A DNA stretch of 64,000 bases. It comes from Paraburkholderia sediminicola. GTDB lineage: Bacteria; Pseudomonadota; Gammaproteobacteria; Burkholderiales; Burkholderiaceae. The notes beneath the pieces are model-generated. The model saw nothing but the letters and a program-made list of their open reading frames with translations, did not search any database and was not told the DNA's origin. This document shows positions 25,370-34,233 of the stretch, piece after piece. The position numbers were made by a program, and so were the translations under genes. The stretch spans positions 27,708 through 91,707 of the forward strand of contig NZ_CADIKC010000020.1 in NCBI RefSeq assembly GCF_902859805.1, read 5' to 3'. Within the stretch, counting starts at the first letter, position 1; each line of letters opens with the position of its first letter.

Positions 25370-26020
25370 TCAGGCGTGCTGCAAACGGTATTCGGCGGCA
25401 TGCGCGACGAGCGCCAGCGTGCCGCAGATCACGAAGTAAATCAGCCCGGCTGCGACGTAGGCTTCGAGCGGCCGATAGGTGCTGGCCGCGATGTTCTGCG
25501 CAGTGCGCGTCAATTCGGCCACGCCCACCACCGAAATCAGCGAAGAAGCCTTGATCAGCAGCACCATTTCGTTGACGAGCGAAGGCAGCGTCAGGCGAAA
25601 CGCCTGCGGCACCAGAATGCGCCGCAGCATATCGAGCGGTGACAGCCCGAGAATGCGCGCGGCTTCCAGATGCCCTGGCGGAATGCTGAGAAAGCCGCCG
25701 CGCAGAATCTCGGCGATATAGGACGCGGAACACAGCGACACGGCGCTGATCGCCGCGACGATGGGCGATACGTTGATCCCGGCGAACGGCAGCAGGTAAT
25801 ACACCAGCAGCAGTTGCACCAGCATCGGCACCCCGCGAAAAAAGAACACATAGGCGCCGCCGAACATGCGCGCCCAACGTTTCGGGGAGAGACGTGCCGC
25901 ACACACGCCGATCGCGACGAAGAAACCGATCAGGAGTCCCGTCAGCGAAATGCCGATGGTGGCGAGTGCCGCATGCAGCAGCAGCGGCAGGCCCTGGAGG
26001 AAGACGGTCGTACTGAACAT
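25370..26020 (-). CDS. Polar amino-acid ABC transporter permease
   Basis: Membrane subunit of 216 residues. FRGVPMLVQLLLVYYLLPFAG (quoted as FRGVPMLVQLLLVYYL) and the EAA loop IPPGHLEAARILGLSPLDML identify the GlnP/HisQ family. It lies between the binding protein and the other permease in the same leftward operon. Confidence 0.92.
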   Translation of the reverse strand: MFSTTVFLQGLPLLLHAALATIGISLTGLLIGFFVAIGVCAARLSPKRWARMFGGAYVFFFRGVPMLVQLLLVYYLLPFAGINVSPIVAAISAVSLCSASYIAEILRGGFLSIPPGHLEAARILGLSPLDMLRRILVPQAFRLTLPSLVNEMVLLIKASSLISVVGVAELTRTAQNIAASTYRPLEAYVAAGLIYFVICGTLALVAHAAEYRLQHA

Positions 26021-26047
26021 AAGCGTCTCACCCGCTAGATCAATGCA

Positions 26048-26875
26048 TCAATAGTTCGGCGCCGGCATCGTCGTAGGCGCATCCATTGCGACACCGAACC
26101 ACTTTTTCTGCAAGGTCGCGAGGCGCCCGTCGTTGTGCATTTTCACGAGCGCGGCGTTGAAGGCGTCGGCGAGCGGCTTGCTGTCCGCGTCTTTACGCAG
26201 GCAGTAAGCAAAGTACACCTTTGCGCCAAACGGCGGCTGCACCACGGCGAAGGTTTCAGGGCGTTGTTTGGCGACGTACGCGATATTGGTCATCGAGTTC
26301 GCGACCGCTGCGATGCGGCCGGCGGCGAGATCGGCGTAGGCCTGATTGTTGTCGACGTATTCGCGGATTTCAGGCGGTTTCGGCAAGGTGGCGACGTAGG
26401 CCTTCAACTGATCGAGCTGGGCCGAGCCTTTGCCCGCGCCGACCGTCTTGCCGGCGATATCCGACGATTGCTTGACGGCGGAGTCGTTGGCGCGCTTGAG
26501 CAGCGCGTCGGTGGCGTCCGCGATTGGCAGCGTGTACGTGTAGCGTTCCATGCGCGCCTTCGTGACCGTCAGCGGGCCGCCCACCATATCGAACTTGCCG
26601 GCTTCGAGACCCGGCAGCACGCTCGGCCACGGCAGGTCGATGAAGCGCACCTTCACGCCCATTTCCTTACCGACCTCAGCGAACAGGTCCTTATTGAAGC
26701 CCGCTTGCTGGCCGTTTTCAAGGAAGTCGAACGGCGCGAACTGCATCTCGGTGCCCACCACCAGTTCGCCTGCTTTCTTCACTTTGGCGAGTTGGTCTTC
26801 CGCGTGAGCGGTGACGCTTGCCGCGCACAACGCTAGCATAATCAAACGACACTTCCAGCCTGCAAGGATGCTCAT
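26048..26875 (-). CDS. Polar amino-acid ABC transporter, periplasmic binding protein
   Basis: 275-residue family 3 solute-binding protein with a signal peptide ending VTAHA-ED. The fold signatures are GELVVGTEMQFAPFDFLENG, GFNKDLFAEVGKEMGV and LPGLEAGKFDMVGGPLTVT. It heads the leftward importer operon, divergent from an oxygenase gene, with GTATATAC operators in the gap. The ligand is unknown. A link to the substrate of the oxygenase/dehydrogenase pair is plausible from shared control. Confidence 0.9.
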   Translation of the reverse strand: MSILAGWKCRLIMLALCAASVTAHAEDQLAKVKKAGELVVGTEMQFAPFDFLENGQQAGFNKDLFAEVGKEMGVKVRFIDLPWPSVLPGLEAGKFDMVGGPLTVTKARMERYTYTLPIADATDALLKRANDSAVKQSSDIAGKTVGAGKGSAQLDQLKAYVATLPKPPEIREYVDNNQAYADLAAGRIAAVANSMTNIAYVAKQRPETFAVVQPPFGAKVYFAYCLRKDADSKPLADAFNAALVKMHNDGRLATLQKKWFGVAMDAPTTMPAPNY

Positions 26876-26951
26876 GGGATTCTCCGGTTGGCAAAGCGGT
26901 GTCGCGCGAAAGCGGTTCGTCAGCAGGGACCGGCGCGAGTCATGCGATGCA

Positions 26952-26959
26952 GTATATAC
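26952..26959 (-). promoter_or_regulatory. HutC-type operator before the second ABC operon
   Basis: GTATATAC within AGTATATACC fits GTMTAKAC. On the minus strand it overlaps a TATACT -10-like sequence and lies about 77 bases from the binding-protein start codon, a position suited to repression of the ABC operon. Confidence 0.6.
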
Positions 26960-27050
26960 CGCAGTTTTCGTGCGAAATAAATAAACTCGCGAGTAGAGAA
27001 AAGCCCTTACGTGAAGGCGTGCAAAGCAACTTGCGAGTCCGCTTTTGGCG

Positions 27051-27058
27051 GTATATAC
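27051..27058 (+). promoter_or_regulatory. HutC-type operator before the oxygenase gene
   Basis: A second GTATATAC, exactly 99 bp from the first and about 92 bases before the oxygenase start. The paired arrangement suggests one HutC-type regulator controls both divergent transcripts. Confidence 0.6.
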
Positions 27059-27150
27059 AACTGGAATGCACGAGGCGCGCGAACCTGTCGCGAATGATTC
27101 ATCAGCCTCTTTCGTCGGTTGAATTGACTAGCCCATCAGGGAGCAACGCA

Positions 27151-28140
27151 ATGCCCGTGACCCGCATTCCGATCATCGACCTTGCCGGCGTGCGTGCCGG
27201 CGACCCGCAGGCTTTGACGCGCGTGGCGCACGAAATCCGCGAAGCGTGCACGACGATCGGCTTCTTCTACATTGTCAATCACGGCGTGCCGCAAGCGGCA
27301 ATCGATGCGGCCGAACAGGCGGCGCGCACGTTCTTTGCGTTTCCGGTGGAGACGAAGCGGCGCGCGGCGGTCAATCAACGGCATCGTGGTTTCAACGCGC
27401 TCGGCGACGCCACCATGTATCAGGCCAAGCGCCCCGACTACAAGGAGTTCTTCAGCATCGGCCTGGAGTTGCCTGAGGACGATCCCGATGTGAAGGCCGG
27501 ACAGGCGCTGCGAGGGCCGAACAACTGGCCGGATTTCATGCCGGAACTGCGGCCTGCGCTCTATGGCTATTACGAAGCGGTCGCCGCATGCGGTGCTGAC
27601 CTGTTGCGTGCCGTGGCCGTGAGTCTCGGCGTCGACGAACATTTCTTCGCACCGCGCTATACGAAGCGGATGCAGCGCACGCAGATGGTCTACTACCCGC
27701 CGCAGCCGCCTCAATCGGACGCGGATCAATTCGGCGTCGCACCGCATACCGACTACGGCTGCATTACCCTGCTATGGCAGGATCGGGTGGGGGGCTTGCA
27801 GGTGCGCGAGATCGCCAACGATACGTGGGTCGATGCACCGCCGATCGAGGGCAGCTTCGTGGTGAACGTCGGCGATCTGCTGGCGCGCTGGACCAATGAT
27901 CGTTTCCGCTCCACCTTGCATCGCGTGATCAATGCGTCGGGGCGCGAGCGCTATTCGATCGCGACGTTCTATGATCCCACGTATGGTGCAACGGTTGACC
28001 CGCGCGAACTCGGTACGAGCGATGCCGAACTCAAGTACCAACCGGTCGCCGCGGGTGACTACATCCTCGGGCGAATCAACGATTCGATGGGTTATCGCAA
28101 GAAACGGGCAGTTGAAGGAACGCAAGGAACCCCCGCATGA
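27151..28140 (+). CDS. 2-oxoglutarate/Fe(II)-type oxygenase (isopenicillin-N-synthase-like family)
   Basis: Cytoplasmic non-haem iron oxygenase of 329 residues. The N-terminal DIOX_N region (IPIIDLAGVRAGDP, IGFFYIVNHGVP) is followed by the double-stranded beta-helix. The iron ligands are His199 and Asp201 in PHTDYG and His257 in STLHRVIN; Arg267-x-Ser269 in ERYSIATF is the usual 2-oxoglutarate carboxylate anchor. Bacterial members hydroxylate amino acids and other small molecules. ATG 27151 follows AGGGAG; the upstream open frame lacks coding character. Its stop overlaps the next start (ATGA), so the two enzymes are translationally coupled. Confidence 0.88.
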   Translation: MPVTRIPIIDLAGVRAGDPQALTRVAHEIREACTTIGFFYIVNHGVPQAAIDAAEQAARTFFAFPVETKRRAAVNQRHRGFNALGDATMYQAKRPDYKEFFSIGLELPEDDPDVKAGQALRGPNNWPDFMPELRPALYGYYEAVAACGADLLRAVAVSLGVDEHFFAPRYTKRMQRTQMVYYPPQPPQSDADQFGVAPHTDYGCITLLWQDRVGGLQVREIANDTWVDAPPIEGSFVVNVGDLLARWTNDRFRSTLHRVINASGRERYSIATFYDPTYGATVDPRELGTSDAELKYQPVAAGDYILGRINDSMGYRKKRAVEGTQGTPA

Positions 28141-29561
28141 CAGATAACAGTTTGGCAAACGGCGCAACCCATAGCGCAGCGCCGCTTTCCGCAACGCTAG
28201 ACGCGCTGCGCGCCGCGCTCGGCGCCGACGCAGTGCGCGTTGGCGAGCAGATCGGCGAACACGCGATGACCGACTGGACCCGCCACGATCCGACGCGTCC
28301 CGCCGCGCTGCTTCTGCCGCGCAGCACGGAAGAAGTTTCGCGCGCGCTGGCCATTTGCCACGCAGCGCATCAACCGGTGGTGCCGCAGGGCGGCATGACC
28401 GGACTCGCCGGTGGCGCGATTGCGCGCGCGACGGATATTGCCTTGTCGCTCGAACGGCTCACCGGGGTCGAAGAAATCGATGCAGCGTCGGCCACGCTGA
28501 CCGTGCGTGCCGGCACGACCTTGCAAACCGCGCAGGAAGCCGCAGCAGAAGCGGGCTTCGAACTCGCCCTCGATCTCGGCGCGCGCGGCTCGTGCCAGAT
28601 CGGCGGCAATCTGGCGACTAACGCAGGCGGCAATCGCGTGATCCAGTCGGGCACCGCGCGCGATCAGGTGCTCGGTCTCGAAGTCGTGCTCGCCAATGGC
28701 GAGGTGCTGACGTCGCTCGGCAAGATGGTCAAGAACAACACCGGCTACGATCTCAAACACTGGTTCATCGGTTCGGAAGGCACGCTTGGTGTGATCACGC
28801 GCGCGGTGTTGCGGCTCCATCCGCCACGCGCGGCGCGCCACACGGCGCTCGTCGCTCTCGACGATTACGCCGCCGCCGTGAACCTGCTGCGCCGCCTGTC
28901 GACGCGCTTTGGCAACGACATCGGCGCGTTCGAGATCATGTGGCCGGATTTCTACGATTTCGGCGTGAAGCTGACGGGCACGCGCTCGCCATTTGCCGAT
29001 TCGCACCCGCTCTATGCACTGATCGAACACGCGAGCTTTGACGCAAGTGACGACGGTGAACGCTTCTCCGCCGTACTGACCGAAGCGCTCGATTCAGAGG
29101 CGATCCGCGACGCCGTGATCGCGCAATCGGTGGCCGATGTCCGCGCGTTATGGGCGATTCGTGAATGCACCGCGGAGTTTCCGGTGCGGCTCGATCCGAT
29201 CAACTTCGACGTGAGCCTGCCCATCGGTGAGATCGGCGCCTTCGTCGACCGTTGCCGCGCGGCGCTCGATCAGCGCTGGCCGGGCAACGTGTCGTATTTC
29301 TTCGGCCATATCGGCGATTCGAATCTGCATCTCACCGTCGACGGCCATTCGATTCCCGGCGTCGATCATCACGCGGTGTATGCGTTTGTCTACGAGATGC
29401 TGGGACCGTTGCGCGGTTCGGTATCGGCGGAACACGGGATTGGTTCGCTCAAGCGGGAGTTCTTGCCGATCTCGCGCTCGCCCGCTGAATTGGCTGCAAT
29501 GGCCGCGATCAAACATGCACTGGATCCGCACGGCATTCTGAATCCGGGCAAGCTGTTTTGA
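28137..29561 (+). CDS. FAD-linked 2-hydroxyacid dehydrogenase (GlcD / D-2-hydroxyglutarate dehydrogenase-like)
   Basis: Flavoprotein of 474 residues. The PCMH-type FAD domain has VVPQGGMTGLAGGAI near residue 80, GGNLATNAGGNRVIQSG, and GSEGTLGVITRAVLRLHPP. The FAD-oxidase C-terminal domain ends with FFGHIGDSNLHLTV, SAEHGIGSLKREFL and DPHGILNPGKLF. The His and Glu of those motifs are the catalytic and metal-site residues in D-lactate and D-2-hydroxyglutarate dehydrogenases. Coupling to the upstream hydroxylase suggests it oxidises the hydroxylated product or a derived 2-hydroxyacid. The substrate remains unassigned. Confidence 0.88.
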   Translation: MTDNSLANGATHSAAPLSATLDALRAALGADAVRVGEQIGEHAMTDWTRHDPTRPAALLLPRSTEEVSRALAICHAAHQPVVPQGGMTGLAGGAIARATDIALSLERLTGVEEIDAASATLTVRAGTTLQTAQEAAAEAGFELALDLGARGSCQIGGNLATNAGGNRVIQSGTARDQVLGLEVVLANGEVLTSLGKMVKNNTGYDLKHWFIGSEGTLGVITRAVLRLHPPRAARHTALVALDDYAAAVNLLRRLSTRFGNDIGAFEIMWPDFYDFGVKLTGTRSPFADSHPLYALIEHASFDASDDGERFSAVLTEALDSEAIRDAVIAQSVADVRALWAIRECTAEFPVRLDPINFDVSLPIGEIGAFVDRCRAALDQRWPGNVSYFFGHIGDSNLHLTVDGHSIPGVDHHAVYAFVYEMLGPLRGSVSAEHGIGSLKREFLPISRSPAELAAMAAIKHALDPHGILNPGKLF

Positions 29562-29624
29562 GCAGGGTGCGCCGCGCGCCAGCGGTTCGCGGGCGTAACG
29601 CGCGGCTACGCCCTGGCAGTTTCG

Positions 29625-30407
29625 TCAATGCGTCGCCACGGAATCCATTCCGGTCGACGTGACCTCCGGTTGCGCAGCGGGTGAGGCGAGATAGTCGAGC
29701 AACGCCTTCGCCTCTTTCGGATGCTCCGCGCTCACCGGGATGCCCGCGGCATATCGCGTGATGGATTGCACTGACTCAGGAATCTTTCCGACGAACGTGA
29801 CGCCCGGCACCGGCAGCAACTCGCTGACCTGCTGGAATCCCACTTCGTAATCGCCATTGGCGACCACCGAGGCGACCGGGATCTTCTGAATCATCTTCGC
29901 TTTGGCTTTCACCTGATCCTCGATGCCGAGCTTCCTGAAGAGCTCCCGCTCGATATAGACACCGCTCGCGCTGTCCGAGTAGGCGATCGATCTGACGTGC
30001 AGCAAGGTCTCTTTCAGCGCATCGACCGAGCTGATATCCGGTTTCGGCGCACCGCTACGCACGACCATACCGATGCGGGAATCGGCGAGCTCGACGCGCG
30101 ATCCGGGAATCACCTTGCCTTGCTTGATCAGATCGTCGAGCGCGTAGCCGACCATGATGACGACGTCCGCGTGCTCGCCGCGCTCGAGCCGGTTCGGAAT
30201 GGCTTCGGGTGATTTGCCCATCGAAGGCCCGAGTATGGTGTCGAGCGTATTGCCCGTCGACGCGGTGAATTTGGGGCCGAGCAGTTTATACGCGGCGGTG
30301 AAGCCGCCCGAACTCATGACGTGGAGTTCGGCGGCCTCTACCTGTGCCGTTGCAACGGTGCCGGCCAGCAGCCCGGCAGTCAACATGGTCTGAAAGAAGG
30401 TTTTCAT
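29625..30407 (-). CDS. Periplasmic substrate-binding protein, ModA/sulfate-type fold
   Basis: 260 residues. ATG 30407 gives a signal peptide (MKTFFQTMLTAGLLAG to VEA); the frame continues upstream to 30506 without features. The mature protein starts AELHVMSSGGFTAAYKLLGP and follows the ModA pattern, with GKSPEAIPNRLERGEHADVV, IAYSDSASGVYIERELFRKL and DYEVGFQQVSELLPVPG. No permease or ATPase is adjacent, so it either joins a remote transporter or has a sensing role. It converges on the FAD dehydrogenase gene. Confidence 0.85.
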   Translation of the reverse strand: MKTFFQTMLTAGLLAGTVATAQVEAAELHVMSSGGFTAAYKLLGPKFTASTGNTLDTILGPSMGKSPEAIPNRLERGEHADVVIMVGYALDDLIKQGKVIPGSRVELADSRIGMVVRSGAPKPDISSVDALKETLLHVRSIAYSDSASGVYIERELFRKLGIEDQVKAKAKMIQKIPVASVVANGDYEVGFQQVSELLPVPGVTFVGKIPESVQSITRYAAGIPVSAEHPKEAKALLDYLASPAAQPEVTSTGMDSVATH

Positions 30408-30610
30408 CCGGATAAGCGTGGCGGTCTGATGGGAATAAAGGCGTGATCGGCTCACGAGGCCAGACGAGCCGGCCACAAAACGTGGCGGCTCGCCGGCCTT
30501 ATACATACCACACCTGAACCAGCGCCGGCACAGCGAGCGGCGCGCAATACTTGCGCGCGCTTACGGGATGCTCTGGCTCGACCCAATCGCAACGCTACGC
30601 TCAAGCGCCG

Positions 30611-33600
30611 TCAATGCGCATTCAGATACCGCGCGATTACCGGATAGACATCCACCGCCGCATTCTTGCCGAGGATGCAGTCGATGTGTCCATAGTCGGG
30701 AATCAGATGCCGCTCATACGGCTGATCGGGCCAGTGCTCGACCAGCATGTCATAGGTCAGTAAGGTGCTCTTCGGCAGATAGGTTTCGTTTTTCTCGCCA
30801 TGGATAAAGCCGATCGGCAGGCGCAAACCGTCCAGCCCCGTCATGCCGTCCGCGCCGCTCAGATAGACGTCCCGGCCATCGGCATCGACGACCTTGCCCG
30901 CCCGCACCATTGCAGCGAGATGCTTGAAGACGGATACGTCGTGCACGCCGAGCAGTTCCTGCAGATTCGAATGAAGCGTCTCGTTCAGCTGCTCGTGTTC
31001 GTAGAGCAGGCCGTAAAGGAAGGTTGCCCGGTGGCAGATGGGGCTGCCGCAGCCCTGTTTATGACTGAGCGGGTAGAGCCGCAACGCTTCATCCAGCAGG
31101 TTATGGGGCCACGACCTGTGCTCCGTAAAGGCGGTCAGATCGAGCACGCCGAGATGCTGCATGATGTCCGGGACATGCAACCCGCACTTGATCTTTTCCA
31201 GCGTGCCCGGCACCGGATGCGCCGAGACCTGCGAGATGACCGCCGAGCGCACGCCCTTCAGGCCGTACAGCAACGACATGGTCAACGCCAGGCCACCCAT
31301 GCAGTGGCCCAGCACCTGAATGTCCGGCATGTTGGTCAACTCGCGCACTTTGGCCACCGCGGCCGGAATGTCCTCGCGAGCGACCTTGTCGACATTGGTC
31401 GGCACCATCACGCTCGGCATTTCGATGCTGACGCGCAGATCGACGAGCCACACGTCGTAGCCGGCCGCGCAGAGATATTCCACCAGATTGGTGCCGATCA
31501 GATCGGTTGAGTAGATCCGGCTCGACACGCCCGAGCCGTGGATCAGCAGGACGGGGCGCAGCGGTTTGTCGGGCGGCCCGGCGTAGCGCGTGAGTCGAAG
31601 CGTGGTCCCATCGGCCGTGTCGAAGAAGACGACTTGCGGCGCGGGCGCACGTAGCGCGCGCTTGAGGCGCGGCTCGGCCTTCGGATCATAAAACTGCAAG
31701 GGCGCGGCCACGCCGCCGTATTCGGTGAACAGCACACCCGCGAAAAACTTGCCGAACTTCAGGGTCCATTCAAGGCGCGACGTCAGGTCAGGGGTGTTGG
31801 TGACCTCGAGCGTGCGTTGCTGCTTGAGGAAATTCTCGGGCGTAATGATCAGCGTTGCTTTGCCGATCGCGGGCGCATCCGCTTGCGCCGAATCTCGCAG
31901 TTCGGCGTAGAGCGTGTTGGTCTGGTCCCATAGATTGATCGGCGACGTACGCGTGATGATTTTCTGTCCCGTCAGGTAGTACGTCTTGCCTTCCGTGGAG
32001 TTGAGCGTCATGCGGTAATTCATGTTGCGCTCGTCAACATCCGATTCGTTGACGACGAACAGGTTGAAGGTGCCGTCCGTGATCGTCATCGGCTGCGTGG
32101 AGAGCGCGGGGCAGGTCAGCGTGCCCGTGGTGTGGGCCAGATGCTGCGGATTGCTCAGCATATCGGCCAGATCGTCCGATTCCACCGTCAGCGTGAACTG
32201 GATCGGACTGGTGGCGGCTTCACCCGCCACGGCCGGCGTATACGTGCCGATCATCGTTTCGGTGAAGCGCAGGCCGATCTTCTGGGGCGTGGGTGTCGCG
32301 GCCGTGCCCTTGGCCTCGTAATCGATGTTCCAGCCTCGCGCGTTGGCGAGCAGCGCGCAATTGCGTTCCGCCAGCGCGGAAATGGTCAGCAGCGGATTAA
32401 CGCCGAGCGACATCGGCATAACCGCGCCGTCCATTACATATAGGCCTTCGTGCACTGCATTTCCGCTCGTGCCGCTAAAGACTCGACCCTCATGATCGAC
32501 GACGCCACGCGTCGCGTCCTCGCCCATTCCGCAGCCGCCAAGCGGATGTACGGTGACAATCTGATTGCCGAGCAATCTGGTCGAGATCGGATCGCGCATG
32601 TATTTGCCGCCGAGCGGGGTTTGCGCCTTCTCAAGCGTTTCTTCGACGGTCTGGAAGATGGGCTGCTTGCCGGCGTTCGGCCAGGCGATGCGCGGCCTGC
32701 CTTTGTCGTTCACGCTGATCTGGCCGCTTTCGTCGTCATGCGCCATCACGAGGTAGGTTTGCGTGTGATTGAGGGCGCCGTGATAGGGGCCGCGCAGGAA
32801 GCTCTCGACCACGCGCGCATCGTAGCCGAACGGTTCTTCGGCGTCGTGCGGCGCGGGAATGTCGACGCCTTCGAATGGCGCGGCGCCACCGAGCAGGCCG
32901 ACCAGCGCGGCGCCGACCGCCCCGGCGAGCGAGCCTTCTTCGATGACGAAGCCGTCGGTCACGTTAGCGGTGTTGCGGTGATCGATGATGCCGGTAATCG
33001 TTGGTCCGACCGGCGGGATGTCCCCCTCCTTGTGCGCACCCCAGCCGACGCCGTTGATTACGTCCTCGGTGTTGTACGCGAAGGCCAGCACGTCGCCGTT
33101 ACCCGTGAAGTGCTGGCCGACCATGTCCGACACGCTCAACCCCTCCTTGCGCGAGCGCAACAGCAGGGCGGTCGAACCGATCGTACCGGCCGACATGATG
33201 ACGACATCGGCGCTGACGAACAGATCGGGCGCGTCATAACTCTCGCGGCCCAGCTTCACTTCCTGAAAGCGCACGATCCACTTTTGCGTGGCGGCGTCGC
33301 GCAACACCGAATGCACCGCTGCGCCCGTGAAAATATGGGCGCCGTGCGCGACCGCATCGGGCAGGTAGTTCATGTGCGTCGAATTTTTCGCGTCGTAGTT
33401 GCAACCCGAGTTGCAATCGCCGCATCCGACACAGGCTTTCTGCTCGACGCCCGCAGCGTTGACGCGGTCCTCAAAAGTGACCGTGACCGGCGGGGGGTAA
33501 AAGCGATCTTCCATGCCGAGCGCCTGTGCCGACTTTTTCAGCGCCAGCAGTTTCGGCAACTGCAAAAAATCGCCGGATACCGCCGACGGCTGCAGCATGG

Positions 33601-34021
33601 CGCGCGCCAGTTCGTAGCCCTTGTCGCGTCCGGCCTTGTCGGCGCGTAGCGCAGCCGGCCAGCGGCCGTCGTCCCATAAGCGCGGTTCGGCTTCGAGCGC
33701 GACATTTGCGTTGATCAACGAGGTGCCGCCCAGCCCGCAGCCCACCACTGCATTCACGTCTTCATTCACATGCACTTCGAGCAGCGCGAGCGGCGAGCCG
33801 ATTTGCGCGAGGGCGGTGTTGTATTGCACCTCGGTGGCGCCTTCGATCGGCGTGCGCGGATAGTCGCCGGCCATGAATTCGCGCCCGCGTTCCAGCACGC
33901 ACACGTTTTTGCCGGCACGCGCCATGCGGCTCGCGGCAATTGCCCCGCCATATCCCGATCCCACCACCACCACGTCGTAATGCGACTGCATTGCTGTCAG
34001 GGCGCTTGATAAGCGGTTCAT
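30611..34021 (-). CDS. GMC oxidoreductase fused to an alpha/beta-hydrolase
   Basis: 1136-residue two-enzyme fusion. The N-terminal half is a cholesterol-oxidase-like GMC flavoprotein: FAD motif VVVGSGYGGAIAAS at residues 18-31, GCGLGGTSLINANVAL, VHPLGGCGMGEDATRG and SLGVNPLLTISALAER. It holds Cys197, Cys200, Cys203 and Cys207 in the spacing CX2CX2CX3C, which could bind a cluster. A beta-rich linker (about 560-790) follows. The C-terminal hydrolase has oxyanion motif LLIHGSGVSSR, nucleophile motif GHCMGG with Cys907 in place of Ser, and His1112 in DYGHID. Cys nucleophiles occur in PHA synthases and dienelactone hydrolase. A combined oxidation and ester/lactone or thioester step on a sterol or lipid is inferred. 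Confidence 0.85.
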   Translation of the reverse strand: MNRLSSALTAMQSHYDVVVVGSGYGGAIAASRMARAGKNVCVLERGREFMAGDYPRTPIEGATEVQYNTALAQIGSPLALLEVHVNEDVNAVVGCGLGGTSLINANVALEAEPRLWDDGRWPAALRADKAGRDKGYELARAMLQPSAVSGDFLQLPKLLALKKSAQALGMEDRFYPPPVTVTFEDRVNAAGVEQKACVGCGDCNSGCNYDAKNSTHMNYLPDAVAHGAHIFTGAAVHSVLRDAATQKWIVRFQEVKLGRESYDAPDLFVSADVVIMSAGTIGSTALLLRSRKEGLSVSDMVGQHFTGNGDVLAFAYNTEDVINGVGWGAHKEGDIPPVGPTITGIIDHRNTANVTDGFVIEEGSLAGAVGAALVGLLGGAAPFEGVDIPAPHDAEEPFGYDARVVESFLRGPYHGALNHTQTYLVMAHDDESGQISVNDKGRPRIAWPNAGKQPIFQTVEETLEKAQTPLGGKYMRDPISTRLLGNQIVTVHPLGGCGMGEDATRGVVDHEGRVFSGTSGNAVHEGLYVMDGAVMPMSLGVNPLLTISALAERNCALLANARGWNIDYEAKGTAATPTPQKIGLRFTETMIGTYTPAVAGEAATSPIQFTLTVESDDLADMLSNPQHLAHTTGTLTCPALSTQPMTITDGTFNLFVVNESDVDERNMNYRMTLNSTEGKTYYLTGQKIITRTSPINLWDQTNTLYAELRDSAQADAPAIGKATLIITPENFLKQQRTLEVTNTPDLTSRLEWTLKFGKFFAGVLFTEYGGVAAPLQFYDPKAEPRLKRALRAPAPQVVFFDTADGTTLRLTRYAGPPDKPLRPVLLIHGSGVSSRIYSTDLIGTNLVEYLCAAGYDVWLVDLRVSIEMPSVMVPTNVDKVAREDIPAAVAKVRELTNMPDIQVLGHCMGGLALTMSLLYGLKGVRSAVISQVSAHPVPGTLEKIKCGLHVPDIMQHLGVLDLTAFTEHRSWPHNLLDEALRLYPLSHKQGCGSPICHRATFLYGLLYEHEQLNETLHSNLQELLGVHDVSVFKHLAAMVRAGKVVDADGRDVYLSGADGMTGLDGLRLPIGFIHGEKNETYLPKSTLLTYDMLVEHWPDQPYERHLIPDYGHIDCILGKNAAVDVYPVIARYLNAH

Positions 34022-34233
34022 TCAGACCACCTCGTCAGGAAGGGAATGCCGGGTGGGGGAACCCGGACTTCGGAAGGAAGACGGCGTGCGGCTGCGGCTT
34101 TTTTATCGTAGGCGGTGCGCGATGACAAAAAAAGGCGCATCGTACGTGGCGCGCGACACTTGCGTGGGGCGTGCCCAATTTCTGGGAAGGGGAAAAAGCC
34201 GCCGTCTGCCGACGCCGGTCTGTCGTTGCGCTT

